Shown one piece after another: positions 17,208 to 26,965 of a stretch of 64,000 nt of DNA. Source of the DNA: CAZDQL01 sp964507325 (GTDB lineage: Bacteria; Planctomycetota; UBA1135; GCA-002686595). Each line of letters begins with the position of its first letter. Position 1 is the stretch's first letter. The stretch lies in contig CAZDQL010000024.1 in the NCBI GenBank assembly GCA_964507325.1, forward strand, positions 7,275 through 71,274, given 5' to 3'. Under the pieces are notes generated by a model that was not told where the DNA came from, did not search any database, and was given only the letters and a program-made list of their open reading frames with translations. Position numbers and translations under genes: made by a program.

Positions 17208-18848
17208 TCAGCGCTCCGATTCGACCAGGGGGTTCACGAACCAGCGATAGCCCCCGGTGTCGGAGAAGTAGAGGCGGCCCTCGTGCTCGCGCAGGAAGCG
17301 TAGGGCGCTCGGTGCGTCGTGGCCCGCCTCGCCCAGGTAGCGCTCGGCCAGCTCGAGGGCCACCGCGTCGGTCGGGTCGTCTGCGAGGCGCCGCTCCAGG
17401 AGCTCCAGGAACGCGGGGGTGCGGTTCGACACCCCGAGCTCGCGCAGGGCCGCGTCGATCCGGTAGGCGCGCTCGTCCTCGGCCTTGTAGACGTACTCGA
17501 GCTCGGCCTCGAAACGTCGCTCAAACGCCCCCGCATCCAGGCCAACCGCGGTGACCCAATCGGCCGGGAGGGTGTCGGAGAGGTAGCGGAAGAAGCTCCT
17601 GCGCTCCTCATGCTCCATCCCGTCGAGTTCACGGACCCGGCCCAGAATGCGCGTCAACCTGTCGCGGCTGGTGGCCACCTTTTCGACCAGCGGCGCGTGG
17701 CCGTCGAAGCGGGTCATGTAGACCAGCGCGTTGAGGAAGACCCGGCGCGCGCTCTCGGTCATGCGGTCGGGGGCGGCGTAGAAGCCCCACTGCAGCATGT
17801 TGGCCTGCCGGCCGATCGCGACCGCCTGCGGGCCCTTGGTGTTGATGCCGCCGGAGATGCGCTCGCAGTCCGGCGAGTCCTCGAAGCCGAAGCCGTCGGA
17901 GACGACGCCGTAGTCGACGGTCTCACCCGGCTCGCCGGTCTGGACGACCCACACGCCCCGGTCGTCGAAGTCGCGCTCCCAGTCGTTCTTCTCCAGGGTG
18001 ATCTCCACCGGAAGTGGCCCTTGGAAGACGGGGTGGTCGAGGCGCACCCCGTGCGCCTCATTGAAGAGGCAGAGTCACAACCAGTTGAGCTTGTGCTCGC
18101 GGCGCAGCCGGGTGCCGACATAGGTCATCGCCACCACCGGCTTGGTGAAGTCGTCGCGGAGCGTGATCGGCACGCTGCGCGGCCTGCCCCCGATCTTCTC
18201 GTAGCCGTCCAAACCGTAGTAGCTGACCCAGTCGGCGATGACCACGTCGTAGCCACGGGCGGACTCCAGCGAGAGCTCGGCCAGCGGGATCGTGGCCGAG
18301 TGGTCGAAGTGCCGGGCGAGGAACTCGGCGAAGACGCCTTCGCGATGCCCACCCTCGAACCCCGCGTAGAGCACGCGCAGCTTGCGGTGCGGCGCCCAGG
18401 AGTCCCCGGTCGCGGGGAGCTGGGCGGTGAGCTTCACCTCCCGCGGCGGATGGCAGAGGTCCCGGTTGCAGGCCTGGTAACCGAGGGTGGCGGAGACCTC
18501 GGCCCCCGCCTGCGGCGCCTGGGCGACGAGCATCTCGTGGGCGAAGGCGGCCTTCCGCGACCAGATGCGGATCGCAGGGCCCTCGTGGTAGGCGCGGCTC
18601 TCGGGCTCCTTCCAGTCGCCCACCGCCTCGAGCCCCGCGGGCAAGGCCAGGGCGAGGGTGGTGTCGGCGTACGGCGCGGGGCCGGAGAGATCGTAGATGT
18701 GCCATCCGGGATCGATCTCGACCTCGACGGTCAGCTCGAAGGTCTTCCCCACCGCGGGCAGCGCGTCGGGAAGCACCAAGTGGGAGGCGACCGGGTCGTC
18801 GGCGAACGCCGGCGCGGCGCAGAGTAGAGCGAGTGCGAGGGTCTGCAT
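17208..18848 (-). CDS. DsbD-alpha/ThuA-like protein with in-frame TGA; candidate selenoprotein
   Basis: If TGA codon 258 (18077-18075) is read through, this is one 546-residue protein. It has a signal peptide (~1-16), a DsbD N-terminal-like domain (~18-150, with YQACNRDLCHPP), a ThuA/glutamine-amidotransferase-like domain (~158-380) and a helical C-terminal region. The frame does not change at the TGA, and sequence on both sides looks coding: KLNWL, TGA, LCLFNEAHGVRLDHP. Sec at 258 would form U-L-C with C260. A hairpin with bacterial SECIS features starts 15 nt after the TGA. Other genes here use TGA as a normal stop, so the code is not reassigned. Alternatives: a sequencing error for a Cys codon, a nonsense mutation, or re-initiation at GTG 18047. 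A TAGGAT box lies 9 nt before the ATG. Confidence 0.65.
18039..18059 (-). promoter_or_regulatory. Candidate bacterial SECIS hairpin downstream of in-frame TGA
   Basis: On the minus strand GAGGCGCAC (18059-18051), loop GGG, GTGCGCCTC (18047-18039) form a perfect 9-bp stem. It begins 15 nt after the TGA, and the apical loop lies 24 nt after it. Bacterial SECIS elements need a stem-loop just after the UGA with G near the start of a short loop (established knowledge). The stem also encodes EAHGVRL, so protein constraint could contribute to its sequence. Confidence 0.55.
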
Positions 18849-18932
18849 GCTCGGCGCATCCTACCGCGGGACTCCCCGGCGTAGAGGATCCACGCCGGGG
18901 GCCTTGCGAAGCCGTGAGACCGACCTGGCGCG

Positions 18933-20543
<1,611 letters not shown>

Positions 20544-20581
20544 CCGGGCCTGATGCGGAAAGGGGGGGGGAAACGGGCAGT

Positions 20582-21241
20582 CTAGCGGCGCCGTTCCCCG
20601 GCCGCCAAGACCTGCGGACGAGCGCGGCGATGCCCCAGGGGCGTGAGGGAGAGTCCCCCGTCGGGGGCCTCCTGCACGAGTCCGGCGCGGGCCAGGGCCA
20701 CCAGCGCACGCCGCGCGTTGCGGCGCCCCATGCGGGCGGCGCGGGTCAGAGTCGCCAGGGTGTGGGGACCCTCACGGGTCAGGAGCGCGAGCAGCCGGCG
20801 CCCCGTGGCATCGAGCCGCGGCGCCCTCCCACAGCGCGCCCCCATCGCCTTCACCTGGGCCGCGGTCGCCGGTCGGCTGGAGGCGCCGTCGCGCACGTAG
20901 ACCCGGCGCTCCCCCGAGGGCAGCAAGGCGCGCACGGGCCCGTCGGATGCGGGTGCGATCCGCCCTTCAAGCAGGGTGCGACCCGCCACGCGGTGGCGGA
21001 CGATCTGGAGAGCGGGGACGGGTTCGACCCACTCCTCGGCGACGTGGCGCAGGGCGGCGTGCACGTCCCGCGGGTTCCCCACGCCGACCACCCCGCCGCG
21101 ATCCTCGACCCCGATCCAGAGGCTGCCCCCGACGCCGTTGGCGAAGGCGGCCAGGGTGCGCGCCAGGCGGTGGGGGCGGGGGAGACGCTCCTTCCACTCG
21201 CACTCGGGACCTTCGGGGCCGTAGGGGCGGGCGCCATCCAT
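20582..21241 (-). CDS. AlbA_2 (Schlafen-type) domain putative regulator with winged-helix tail
   Basis: 219 residues. The N-terminal domain (~10-110) shows the AlbA_2/AAA_4 pattern: CEWKERLPRPHRLARTLAAF, then ANGVGGSLWIGVEDRGGVVG. Residues ~135-210 look like a winged helix (LLALLTREGPHTLATLTRAA, RRALVALARAGLV). It is probably a DNA- or RNA-binding regulator. The start ATG at 21241 is just outside the second copy of the ~195-bp repeat. A TAGCCT box at 21249-21254 (minus strand) ends 7 nt before it and there is no Shine-Dalgarno, so a leaderless transcript is likely. An in-frame extension into the repeat is not supported. Confidence 0.7.
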   Translation of the reverse strand: MDGARPYGPEGPECEWKERLPRPHRLARTLAAFANGVGGSLWIGVEDRGGVVGVGNPRDVHAALRHVAEEWVEPVPALQIVRHRVAGRTLLEGRIAPASDGPVRALLPSGERRVYVRDGASSRPATAAQVKAMGARCGRAPRLDATGRRLLALLTREGPHTLATLTRAARMGRRNARRALVALARAGLVQEAPDGGLSLTPLGHRRARPQVLAAGERRR

Positions 21242-21256
21242 CCGTGCCAGGCTACT

Positions 21257-21453
21257 GAACTGCCCCCCTTCGGTGTGCACTTCCGGGGACCTCCCCGTCG
21301 CAACCCCGCTGCCACCAAGGACTTCGAGCGTTCTTCCCCTCGGAGCAGGCCCACGGGCCCGCCGGGAACAGACGGGTAGCCGGTTCGATGGGCGCTTCGC
21401 CGACGTAGCGCGGGTACCGAGGTGCGGGGTGCCCACTGAAGGGGGGCAGTTCA
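21257..21453. repeat. ~195-bp element with terminal inverted repeats, copy 2
   Basis: Ends 21257-21279 and 21431-21453 are 23-bp inverted repeats with two mismatches. Pairing continues outward through ctact/agtag. The interior is homologous to copy 1 in the opposite orientation, sharing ccaaggacttcgagcg (21315-21330) and gagcaggcccacggg. It fills the gap between two divergent genes. Just outside each end sits a -10-like box (TAGCCT at 21249-21254 minus, TAGGCT at 21456-21461 plus), each 7 nt from a start codon, so the element may carry or create promoters for both neighbours. Confidence 0.88.
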
Positions 21454-21468
21454 GTAGGCTTCGCGCGG

Positions 21469-21840
21469 ATGAACGTCCGCCGATACCCCGTGCGCTTCTT
21501 CCTCGGTGTGGCCGCGATCCTGGCCCTGCCCCTGGCCGGCTGGCTCATCTTCGGGAGGGAGTGGCACCCACTGGTGGCCTGGCTGGTCACTCTGAACGTG
21601 GTCGCCCTGCCCCTCTGGGGGTACGACAAGTGGGCCTCGCCCCGCGAATGGCCGCGCGTGCCGGAGAAGGCATTGCACCTGATCGCCTTCCTGGGGGCGG
21701 TGCCCTCCTCCTTCCTGGCGATGAAGCTGCTCAGGCACAAGACCCTCAAGCCGCGCTTCCGCAACCTGTACCTGGCGTTCCTCGTCCTTCACGCCGCAAT
21801 CCTGGCGCTCTGGCTGGAGCCGGGACTGCGGCTTTGGTGA
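21469..21840 (+). CDS. DUF1294 family small membrane protein
   Basis: 123 residues with about four hydrophobic segments (~9-27, ~36-50, ~67-82, ~98-115). Family features include YDKWASPREWPRVPEKALH and LRHKTLKPRFR, the conserved RVPE and RHKT motifs of DUF1294. Function is unknown. ATG at 21469 is 7 nt after a TAGGCT box at the edge of the repeat element. The stop is 3 bp from the convergent gene's stop. Confidence 0.85.
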   Translation: MNVRRYPVRFFLGVAAILALPLAGWLIFGREWHPLVAWLVTLNVVALPLWGYDKWASPREWPRVPEKALHLIAFLGAVPSSFLAMKLLRHKTLKPRFRNLYLAFLVLHAAILALWLEPGLRLW

Positions 21841-21843
21841 CGC

Positions 21844-24069
21844 TCAATCCGTACGTTTGGCGGCGGAGAGCGCCGCGCGCACCGCGTCCGGGTCGGTGGT
21901 GGGCGCCTGGCAGGTGAAGTTCTCGCACACGTAGGCGGTCGCGGCGTCGCCCATCTCGTGGGCGGCGACGTAGGGCACCAGCTGCTCGAGCTCTGCGTCC
22001 CCACCAGCCGGCCGCAGGACCACCACCTTGTTGGGGGCGAAGGTCCCGTGGATCGCCGACAGGAGCGCGCAGGTGTCGGCGGCCTCCCGCTCCCCCACGA
22101 CGACGACCTCCTGGGTCGGGCCGAGGGCGAAGTCGAGCGCCATCAGGCACTGGGTGTGGCCGGCGCCCCCGCGCCCGAGATCGCCCGCGAAGGCGGCCAG
22201 GGTGCGCTGGGCCAGCTCCTCGTAGCGCGTCTCGCCCGTCAGGCGCCCGAGGCGCAGGAGGTTCAGGAGGGCGACTGAGTTGCCGGAGGGGATCGCGCCG
22301 TCGTAGAGCTCCTTGGGGCGCACGAACAGCTCCTCGCCGTCGGCTGGAGAGAGGAAGAAGCCGCCGCGCTCATCGTCGTGGAACTGGGCGATCATCGTCT
22401 CGGTCAGGTCGCGCGCGGCCGCCAGCCAGCGCACCTCCTGGGTCGTCTCGAAGAGCTCGAGCAGACCCCAGACCGCGAAAGCGTAGTCCTCGAGCATCCC
22501 CTGCCCCGAGACTTCTCCCAGCCGCGCCAGCTTGTGCAGGCGCCCGGCGTCGTCGCGCAGCGTGCCGAGCAGGTGCTCTCCCGCGCGCCGGGCGGCGTCG
22601 GCGAATTCGGGCTCGTCGAGCACGCGCGCCGCCTGGGCGAAGGCCGCGATCGCGAGCCCGTTCCAGTCGGTCAGGATCTTGTCGTCCTTCAGGGGGTGCT
22701 CGCGCGGCTCCCGCACCTCGAAGAGGGTGGCGCGGATCGCCTCCAGACGCTGCGCGAAGGCGGCGGGATCCTCGCCGCGCGCCGCGGCGAGCTCGGCGTA
22801 GGTCCGCTCCAGGTGCAGGATGTTGCGGCCGGTCCGCTGGCCGGTGGCCTCCTCCGCGAAGTTGCCTCCCTCGTCCACGCCGAAGACCTGCAGGGCGAGC
22901 TCGGCGTCCTCCTCGGAGAGTGCGGCGCGGATCTGCGCCGCGGTCCAGAGGTAGAAGAGCCCCTCCTCCCCCTCGCTGTCGGCGTCCTCCGCCGAGTAGA
23001 AGCCCCCCGAGGGCGCGGTCATGTCGCGCGTGACGTAGGTCAGGATCTCGCGCACGGTCTGGGCGCAGTCGGGCTCGCCGGTCACCTGCCACCCCTCCAG
23101 GTACGCCATGGCGAGCAGGGCCTGGTCGTAGAGCATCTTCTCGAAGTGCGGCACGAGCCAGTCCCAGTCGGTGGAGTAGCGGTGGAAGCCGAAGCCCACG
23201 TGGTCCCAGAGTCCACCCTTGCGCATCTCGCGCAGGGTGCGGGTGACCATCTCGAGGGCATCCGCCTCGCCGCTGCGCCGGTGGTAGCGCAACAGGAAGC
23301 GCAGCTCGTGGGGGACGGGGAACTTGGGCCGGTCGCCGAAGCCGCCCCGCTTGCGGTCCGCGCGCTGGGCGAAGACGCGGAAGGCCGCGTCGAGCACTTC
23401 GACGCCGGGGGCCGCTCCGGGGGAGCCCACCGCCATGGAGGCCATCTGGGCGGCGGCGCGCTCCGCGACGTCGACCGCCTTGTCGCGCTCCTCCTGCCAG
23501 ATTCGGACCAGCCGCGGGATCAGCTCGACCATCCCCAGGCGACCGAAACGCTGGTGTTTTGGGAAGTAGGTCCCGGCGAAGAAGGGCTTCTTGTCGGGCG
23601 TCATGATCACCGTCATCGGCCAGCCGCCCTGTCCCTGGTTCATCGCCTGGGTGATCGCCATGTAGATGTGGTCCAGGTCGGGCCGCTCCTCCCGGTCGAC
23701 CTTGATGCAGACGAAGGCCCCGTTCATCAGGGCGGCTACCTCCGGGTCCTCGAAGCTCTCGTGCTCCATCACGTGGCACCAGTGGCAGGTGGAGTAGCCG
23801 ATCGAGAGGAAGATCGGCACGTCCCGCTGCGCGGCCGCGCGGAAGGCCTCCTCCCCCCAGGGGTACCAGTCGACGGGGTTGCGGGCGTGCTGGAGCAGGT
23901 AGGGGCTGCGCTCGAAGACCAGCCGGTTGAACTCGTCGCCGCCGTCGCGGGGCCGGGCGGCGATCACTTCGGGGCTCGGGAGGGGCCTGCGCACGTGGGG
24001 CCTTTCCTGCTGGGGCGGAATCGAGGGCGGGGCGAGGAGGAAGAGGGTGCAGAGGACGGTGGCCTTCAT
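21844..24069 (-). CDS. DUF255 thioredoxin-like / YyaL (SSP411) family protein
   Basis: 741 residues. A signal-like N-terminus (~1-18) is followed by a DUF255 thioredoxin-fold domain with NRLVFERSPYLLQHA, NPVDWYPWG and the redox motif CHWCH (C95, C98). A long alpha/alpha-barrel region resembling N-acyl-glucosamine epimerase folds makes up the rest. The family (SSP411, YyaL) is widespread and its reaction is not settled. Its ATG overlaps the CYTH-protein stop (ATGA), so the two genes are co-translated. Confidence 0.9.
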   Translation of the reverse strand: MKATVLCTLFLLAPPSIPPQQERPHVRRPLPSPEVIAARPRDGGDEFNRLVFERSPYLLQHARNPVDWYPWGEEAFRAAAQRDVPIFLSIGYSTCHWCHVMEHESFEDPEVAALMNGAFVCIKVDREERPDLDHIYMAITQAMNQGQGGWPMTVIMTPDKKPFFAGTYFPKHQRFGRLGMVELIPRLVRIWQEERDKAVDVAERAAAQMASMAVGSPGAAPGVEVLDAAFRVFAQRADRKRGGFGDRPKFPVPHELRFLLRYHRRSGEADALEMVTRTLREMRKGGLWDHVGFGFHRYSTDWDWLVPHFEKMLYDQALLAMAYLEGWQVTGEPDCAQTVREILTYVTRDMTAPSGGFYSAEDADSEGEEGLFYLWTAAQIRAALSEEDAELALQVFGVDEGGNFAEEATGQRTGRNILHLERTYAELAAARGEDPAAFAQRLEAIRATLFEVREPREHPLKDDKILTDWNGLAIAAFAQAARVLDEPEFADAARRAGEHLLGTLRDDAGRLHKLARLGEVSGQGMLEDYAFAVWGLLELFETTQEVRWLAAARDLTETMIAQFHDDERGGFFLSPADGEELFVRPKELYDGAIPSGNSVALLNLLRLGRLTGETRYEELAQRTLAAFAGDLGRGGAGHTQCLMALDFALGPTQEVVVVGEREAADTCALLSAIHGTFAPNKVVVLRPAGGDAELEQLVPYVAAHEMGDAATAYVCENFTCQAPTTDPDAVRAALSAAKRTD

Positions 24070-24614
24070 GGAACCCGTTCTTCGTCCTGCGCGGCGGAGC
24101 GTGACGCGCCGGAGGCGAGCAAGTCCCGGTAGGGCACCGCCAGGAAGGTGGCGCGATCGAGCGCCAGGGCGGCGATCGCCTCGTCGGTCTCGGCGTGTCC
24201 CTGCGCCGCGTCGATCCCGTCCAAGACCGTCTCGAGCTCGAGGTACTCCCCCAACCCCTCCACCCGATCGAGGTGCACCCGCGTGTGGCGCCAGAGCCAG
24301 AGGGTGCGCTCCTTCTCCACCACCACCTCGCGCTCCAGGGCGCGCCCGAGCAGCGCCAGCCAGCGCGAGGCGTCCTCCAGGGGCATGCGCTCGTAGTCGG
24401 AGGCGCGGGGGCCGCCGTGGTCCCGGGGGCGCGTGTAGGCGATCAGCTCGGGGGCGTCCCCGGCCTGCTCGCGCAGCTTCAGCCACCCCTTGGGAACGGC
24501 GAAGAAGGTGTCCCGCTGGCGGCGAGTCCAGGTCTCGTCGGCCCCCATGGCGCGCAGCCTCGCCTCCACCTGGGGGCGATCCGGCAGGGGGCATTTCACC
24601 TCGATGTTCTTCAC
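24066..24614 (-). CDS. CYTH-domain protein (class IV adenylate cyclase / triphosphatase-like)
   Basis: 182 residues. It starts VKNIEVKCPL, the ExEx(K/R)-type opening of CYTH enzymes. Basic and acidic strands lining the tunnel follow: WLKLREQ, YTRPRDHG, EREVVVEKERTLW, then ELETVLDGID. Substrates in the family are ATP, thiamine triphosphate or inorganic triphosphate; which applies is not clear. The GTG start at 24614 is 7 nt after a TACAGT box (24622-24627, minus strand), suggesting a leaderless message. Another in-frame GTG lies at 24623. Confidence 0.8.
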   Translation of the reverse strand: MKNIEVKCPLPDRPQVEARLRAMGADETWTRRQRDTFFAVPKGWLKLREQAGDAPELIAYTRPRDHGGPRASDYERMPLEDASRWLALLGRALEREVVVEKERTLWLWRHTRVHLDRVEGLGEYLELETVLDGIDAAQGHAETDEAIAALALDRATFLAVPYRDLLASGASRSAAQDEERVP

Positions 24615-24644
24615 AGGCTGCACTGTAAGACGTATCTCCGGGCC

Positions 24645-25676
24645 ATGAACCGCCCCGCCCGGCTCTTCGCGCTGCTCCTGCCGGCGCTCCTCTCTGGGCC
24701 CGCAGGCGCGCAGGAGGAGCAAGCTCCCCCCCAACCCGCGTCGCTGTTCGCCTTCGAGACCCTCCCCGCGCCGGAGCTCTGGTTCGAGGTCCGCGCGCGG
24801 GCGTCCACGGACGAGAGGATCGCTGCCGACGACCCGCTGCGGGATGCGATCGGCGCCGTCCGCGCGGTGACCTCCCTGCTGGCTGCGCCCGAGGCCTGGC
24901 TCCCGCTCGACACCCGGGGTGCCACCGCCGAGCCCGGACTCTGGTTGGAGGCCTTCGACGGACGACTGGGGATCGCGAAGCAGTTCCTCGCCGAGGGTGT
25001 GGAGCGGCGGGAGCTCAAGGAGGCGGTGCTGGTGCTGGGGGCGTCCCTCGATTCTGCCGCAGCCCAATGGTTGGAAGAGGAGTGGCCACGGCGTCTGGAG
25101 CGAGCGACCGAGGGCCGAGCCCGACTCGAAGCGGCCCTGAACCCGGAGGTGCAGCAGGCCGCCTGGGCTCGCATCACGCGCTTGACGACGATGCGCCGGC
25201 CGCCGGAGGCGGTGCGCGTCCACCTCGTCACGGCGCCGGTGCCGCCGGAGTCCACGCTGCTGATGCTGGACGGGAGGGCGGTCGGCGTGGTGTCCCTCCA
25301 CGAGCGCTCGCTCGCGGCCCAGGCGGAGGCGGTGTTGCACGAGCTCCTGCACGACTGCGAGGCGCGACCCGCCTACCCCCCCAACCTGTACTTGCGCATC
25401 CGCAGGCACCTGGAGCAGTCGAAGATCGGAGACGCGGAGCTCGTCCTCCACGTGAGCCACACCCTGCACGGCTTGACGGCGGCCGAGGTCGTGCGCTTGG
25501 TGCTGGACCCCGAGCACGTCGATCTGGGGGTGAACGAGGGGAGCTACGCCCGGGTGCCCGGAGTGCACGCCGTGCTCGCGCCCCTCTGGCGGCGCTACAG
25601 CGCCGGGGAGCTGGGGGCGGGCGACTTCAAACGCGCGCTGGGCGAGGGCCTGGCGGAGCTGATCGCCGAGCGCTGA
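24645..25676 (+). CDS. Secreted protein with HELLH motif, possible metallopeptidase
   Basis: 343 residues with a signal peptide (~1-23, ending GPAGAQ). Most of the sequence is helical and unrecognised. Residues ~226-234 read VLHELLHDC, a zinc-peptidase-like HExxH. A later Glu/His-rich helix (GDAELVLHVSHTLHG) could supply a third ligand. It is divergent from the CYTH gene with only 30 bp between the starts. A metallopeptidase role is inferred from the motif alone; I do not recognise the family. Confidence 0.5.
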   Translation: MNRPARLFALLLPALLSGPAGAQEEQAPPQPASLFAFETLPAPELWFEVRARASTDERIAADDPLRDAIGAVRAVTSLLAAPEAWLPLDTRGATAEPGLWLEAFDGRLGIAKQFLAEGVERRELKEAVLVLGASLDSAAAQWLEEEWPRRLERATEGRARLEAALNPEVQQAAWARITRLTTMRRPPEAVRVHLVTAPVPPESTLLMLDGRAVGVVSLHERSLAAQAEAVLHELLHDCEARPAYPPNLYLRIRRHLEQSKIGDAELVLHVSHTLHGLTAAEVVRLVLDPEHVDLGVNEGSYARVPGVHAVLAPLWRRYSAGELGAGDFKRALGEGLAELIAER

Positions 25677-25682
25677 GGCCGC

Positions 25683-26799
25683 TCACTCCGCCTTGGCGGC
25701 CTTGCGGGTCTTCAGATAGGCCTCGATGAAGTCGTCGATCTCGCCGTCGAGCACCGCCTGGACGTTGCCGGTCTCCTCGTTGGTGCGGTGGTCCTTGACC
25801 ATCTGGTAGGGGTGCAGGACGTAGGAGCGGATCTGGCTCCCCCAGGCGATCTCCCCCTTCTCGCCGTAGAGCTTGGCCATCTCGGCGTCGCGCTTGGACT
25901 CCTCGAGGGCGATCAGCTTGGCCTTCAGGAGCTTGAGGGCGGTGGCGCGGTTCTTGTGCTGGCTGCGCTCGTTCTGGCAGCGCACGACGATGCCGGTGGG
26001 GACGTGCGTCATGCGCACCGCCGACTCGGTCTTGTTGACGTGCTGCCCACCCGCTCCGCCGGCGCGCATGGTGTCGATGCGCAGGTCGGCCTCCTTGACG
26101 TCGACCTCGATGTCGTCGTCCAGCTCGGGGGTCACGTCGACCGACGCGAAGGCGGTCTGGCGGCGCGCCTGGGCGTCGAAGGGGCTGATGCGCACCAGGC
26201 GGTGGACGCCGGTCTCCGCCTTCAGGTAGCCGAAGGCGAAATCCCCGCTGATGCGCAGGGTGGCGTTCTTGATGCCGCCCTGGGTCTCCTCCTGGTACTC
26301 GACCTGCTCCACCCCGAAGTCCCTGCGTTCCCCCCAGCGCGCGTACATGCGCAAGAGCATCGAGGCCCAGTCGCAGGCGTCGATCCCCCCCGCCCCGGAG
26401 GCGATCTGCACGAAGGCCCCTGCCTGGTCGTTGGGGCCGCCGAGCATGACGCGGAACTCGAGGCGTTCGACCCGCTCGCCGGCTTGGACGAGCAGCGCCG
26501 CGACGTCGTCCACCACCTCCGCTTCGTCCCCCTCGCTGGCCATCTCGGCCAGGGTATCGATCTCCTCGAAGATCTCCTGCAAGCGCAGGATCGGTTCGAC
26601 GACCGCCTTGGCGGCCTTGAGCTCGCGCATCAGGCCCTGGCTGCGCTCCTGGTCGTTCCAGAAGTCGGGCTGGGACTGGGCTTTCTCGATCTCTCGAGCT
26701 CGGGCTTGATGGCTGGAGTAGTCAAAGACTCTCCGACAGCTGGTCGAACCGGCTGCGGAGCTCCTGGGCGACGTCCAGTTGTTCGGCGAGGGTGGCCAT
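25683..26799 (-). CDS. prfB: Peptide chain release factor 2, +1 programmed frameshift
   Basis: The gene starts at ATG 26799. Twenty-five codons end with CTT then an in-frame TGA (26724-26722). Shifting +1 at CTT-T gives GAC TAC TCC and continues to 25683, for 371 residues in total. The stop-codon recognition segment RISPFDAQARR contains the RF2 SPF tripeptide, and GGAGGQHVNKTES contains the catalytic GGQ. RF2 releases chains at UGA and UAA, and the frameshift autoregulates its level. A TAGAAT box lies 10 nt before the ATG. It converges with the HELLH gene 6 bp away. Confidence 0.96.
26721..26734 (-). promoter_or_regulatory. prfB +1 frameshift site
   Basis: Minus strand reads GGAG-AGT-CTT-TGA-C: a Shine-Dalgarno-like GGAG three nt before the CTT slippery codon, then the UGA that RF2 itself decodes, followed by C. 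This is the classic autoregulatory arrangement in bacterial prfB. Confidence 0.93.
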
Positions 26800-26932
26800 G
26801 GGGGCGGGAATTCTAGTCTCCCGAGGGCGGGGGGCAAGGGCGATTCGCTCCCCTTGGAGGCACCTACTTGGAGTTGCGCACGGAGAGGAGCAGGACCACG
26901 ACGATCCAGGTTCGGGCGTCCTTCCCGCCCGG

Positions 26933-26954
26933 TGTCAGCGGCTCTTCGCTGACA
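26933..26954 (-). terminator. Hairpin after AI-2E transporter gene
   Basis: Perfect 8-bp stem TGTCAGCG/CGCTGACA with a 6-nt loop, 11 bp after the stop. A second short stem cgggcg/cgcccg follows. No T-tract. The rest of 26800-26965 shows only the prfB promoter region. Confidence 0.45.
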
Positions 26955-26965
26955 GCGTTCAACGG

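Noticed and set aside
18039..18047. Second gene starting at GTG 18047 as an independent ORF
   Set aside because: Possible by re-initiation, but it lies inside the hairpin, and the codons between the TGA and this GTG already read like protein of the same fold. A single gene is more likely.
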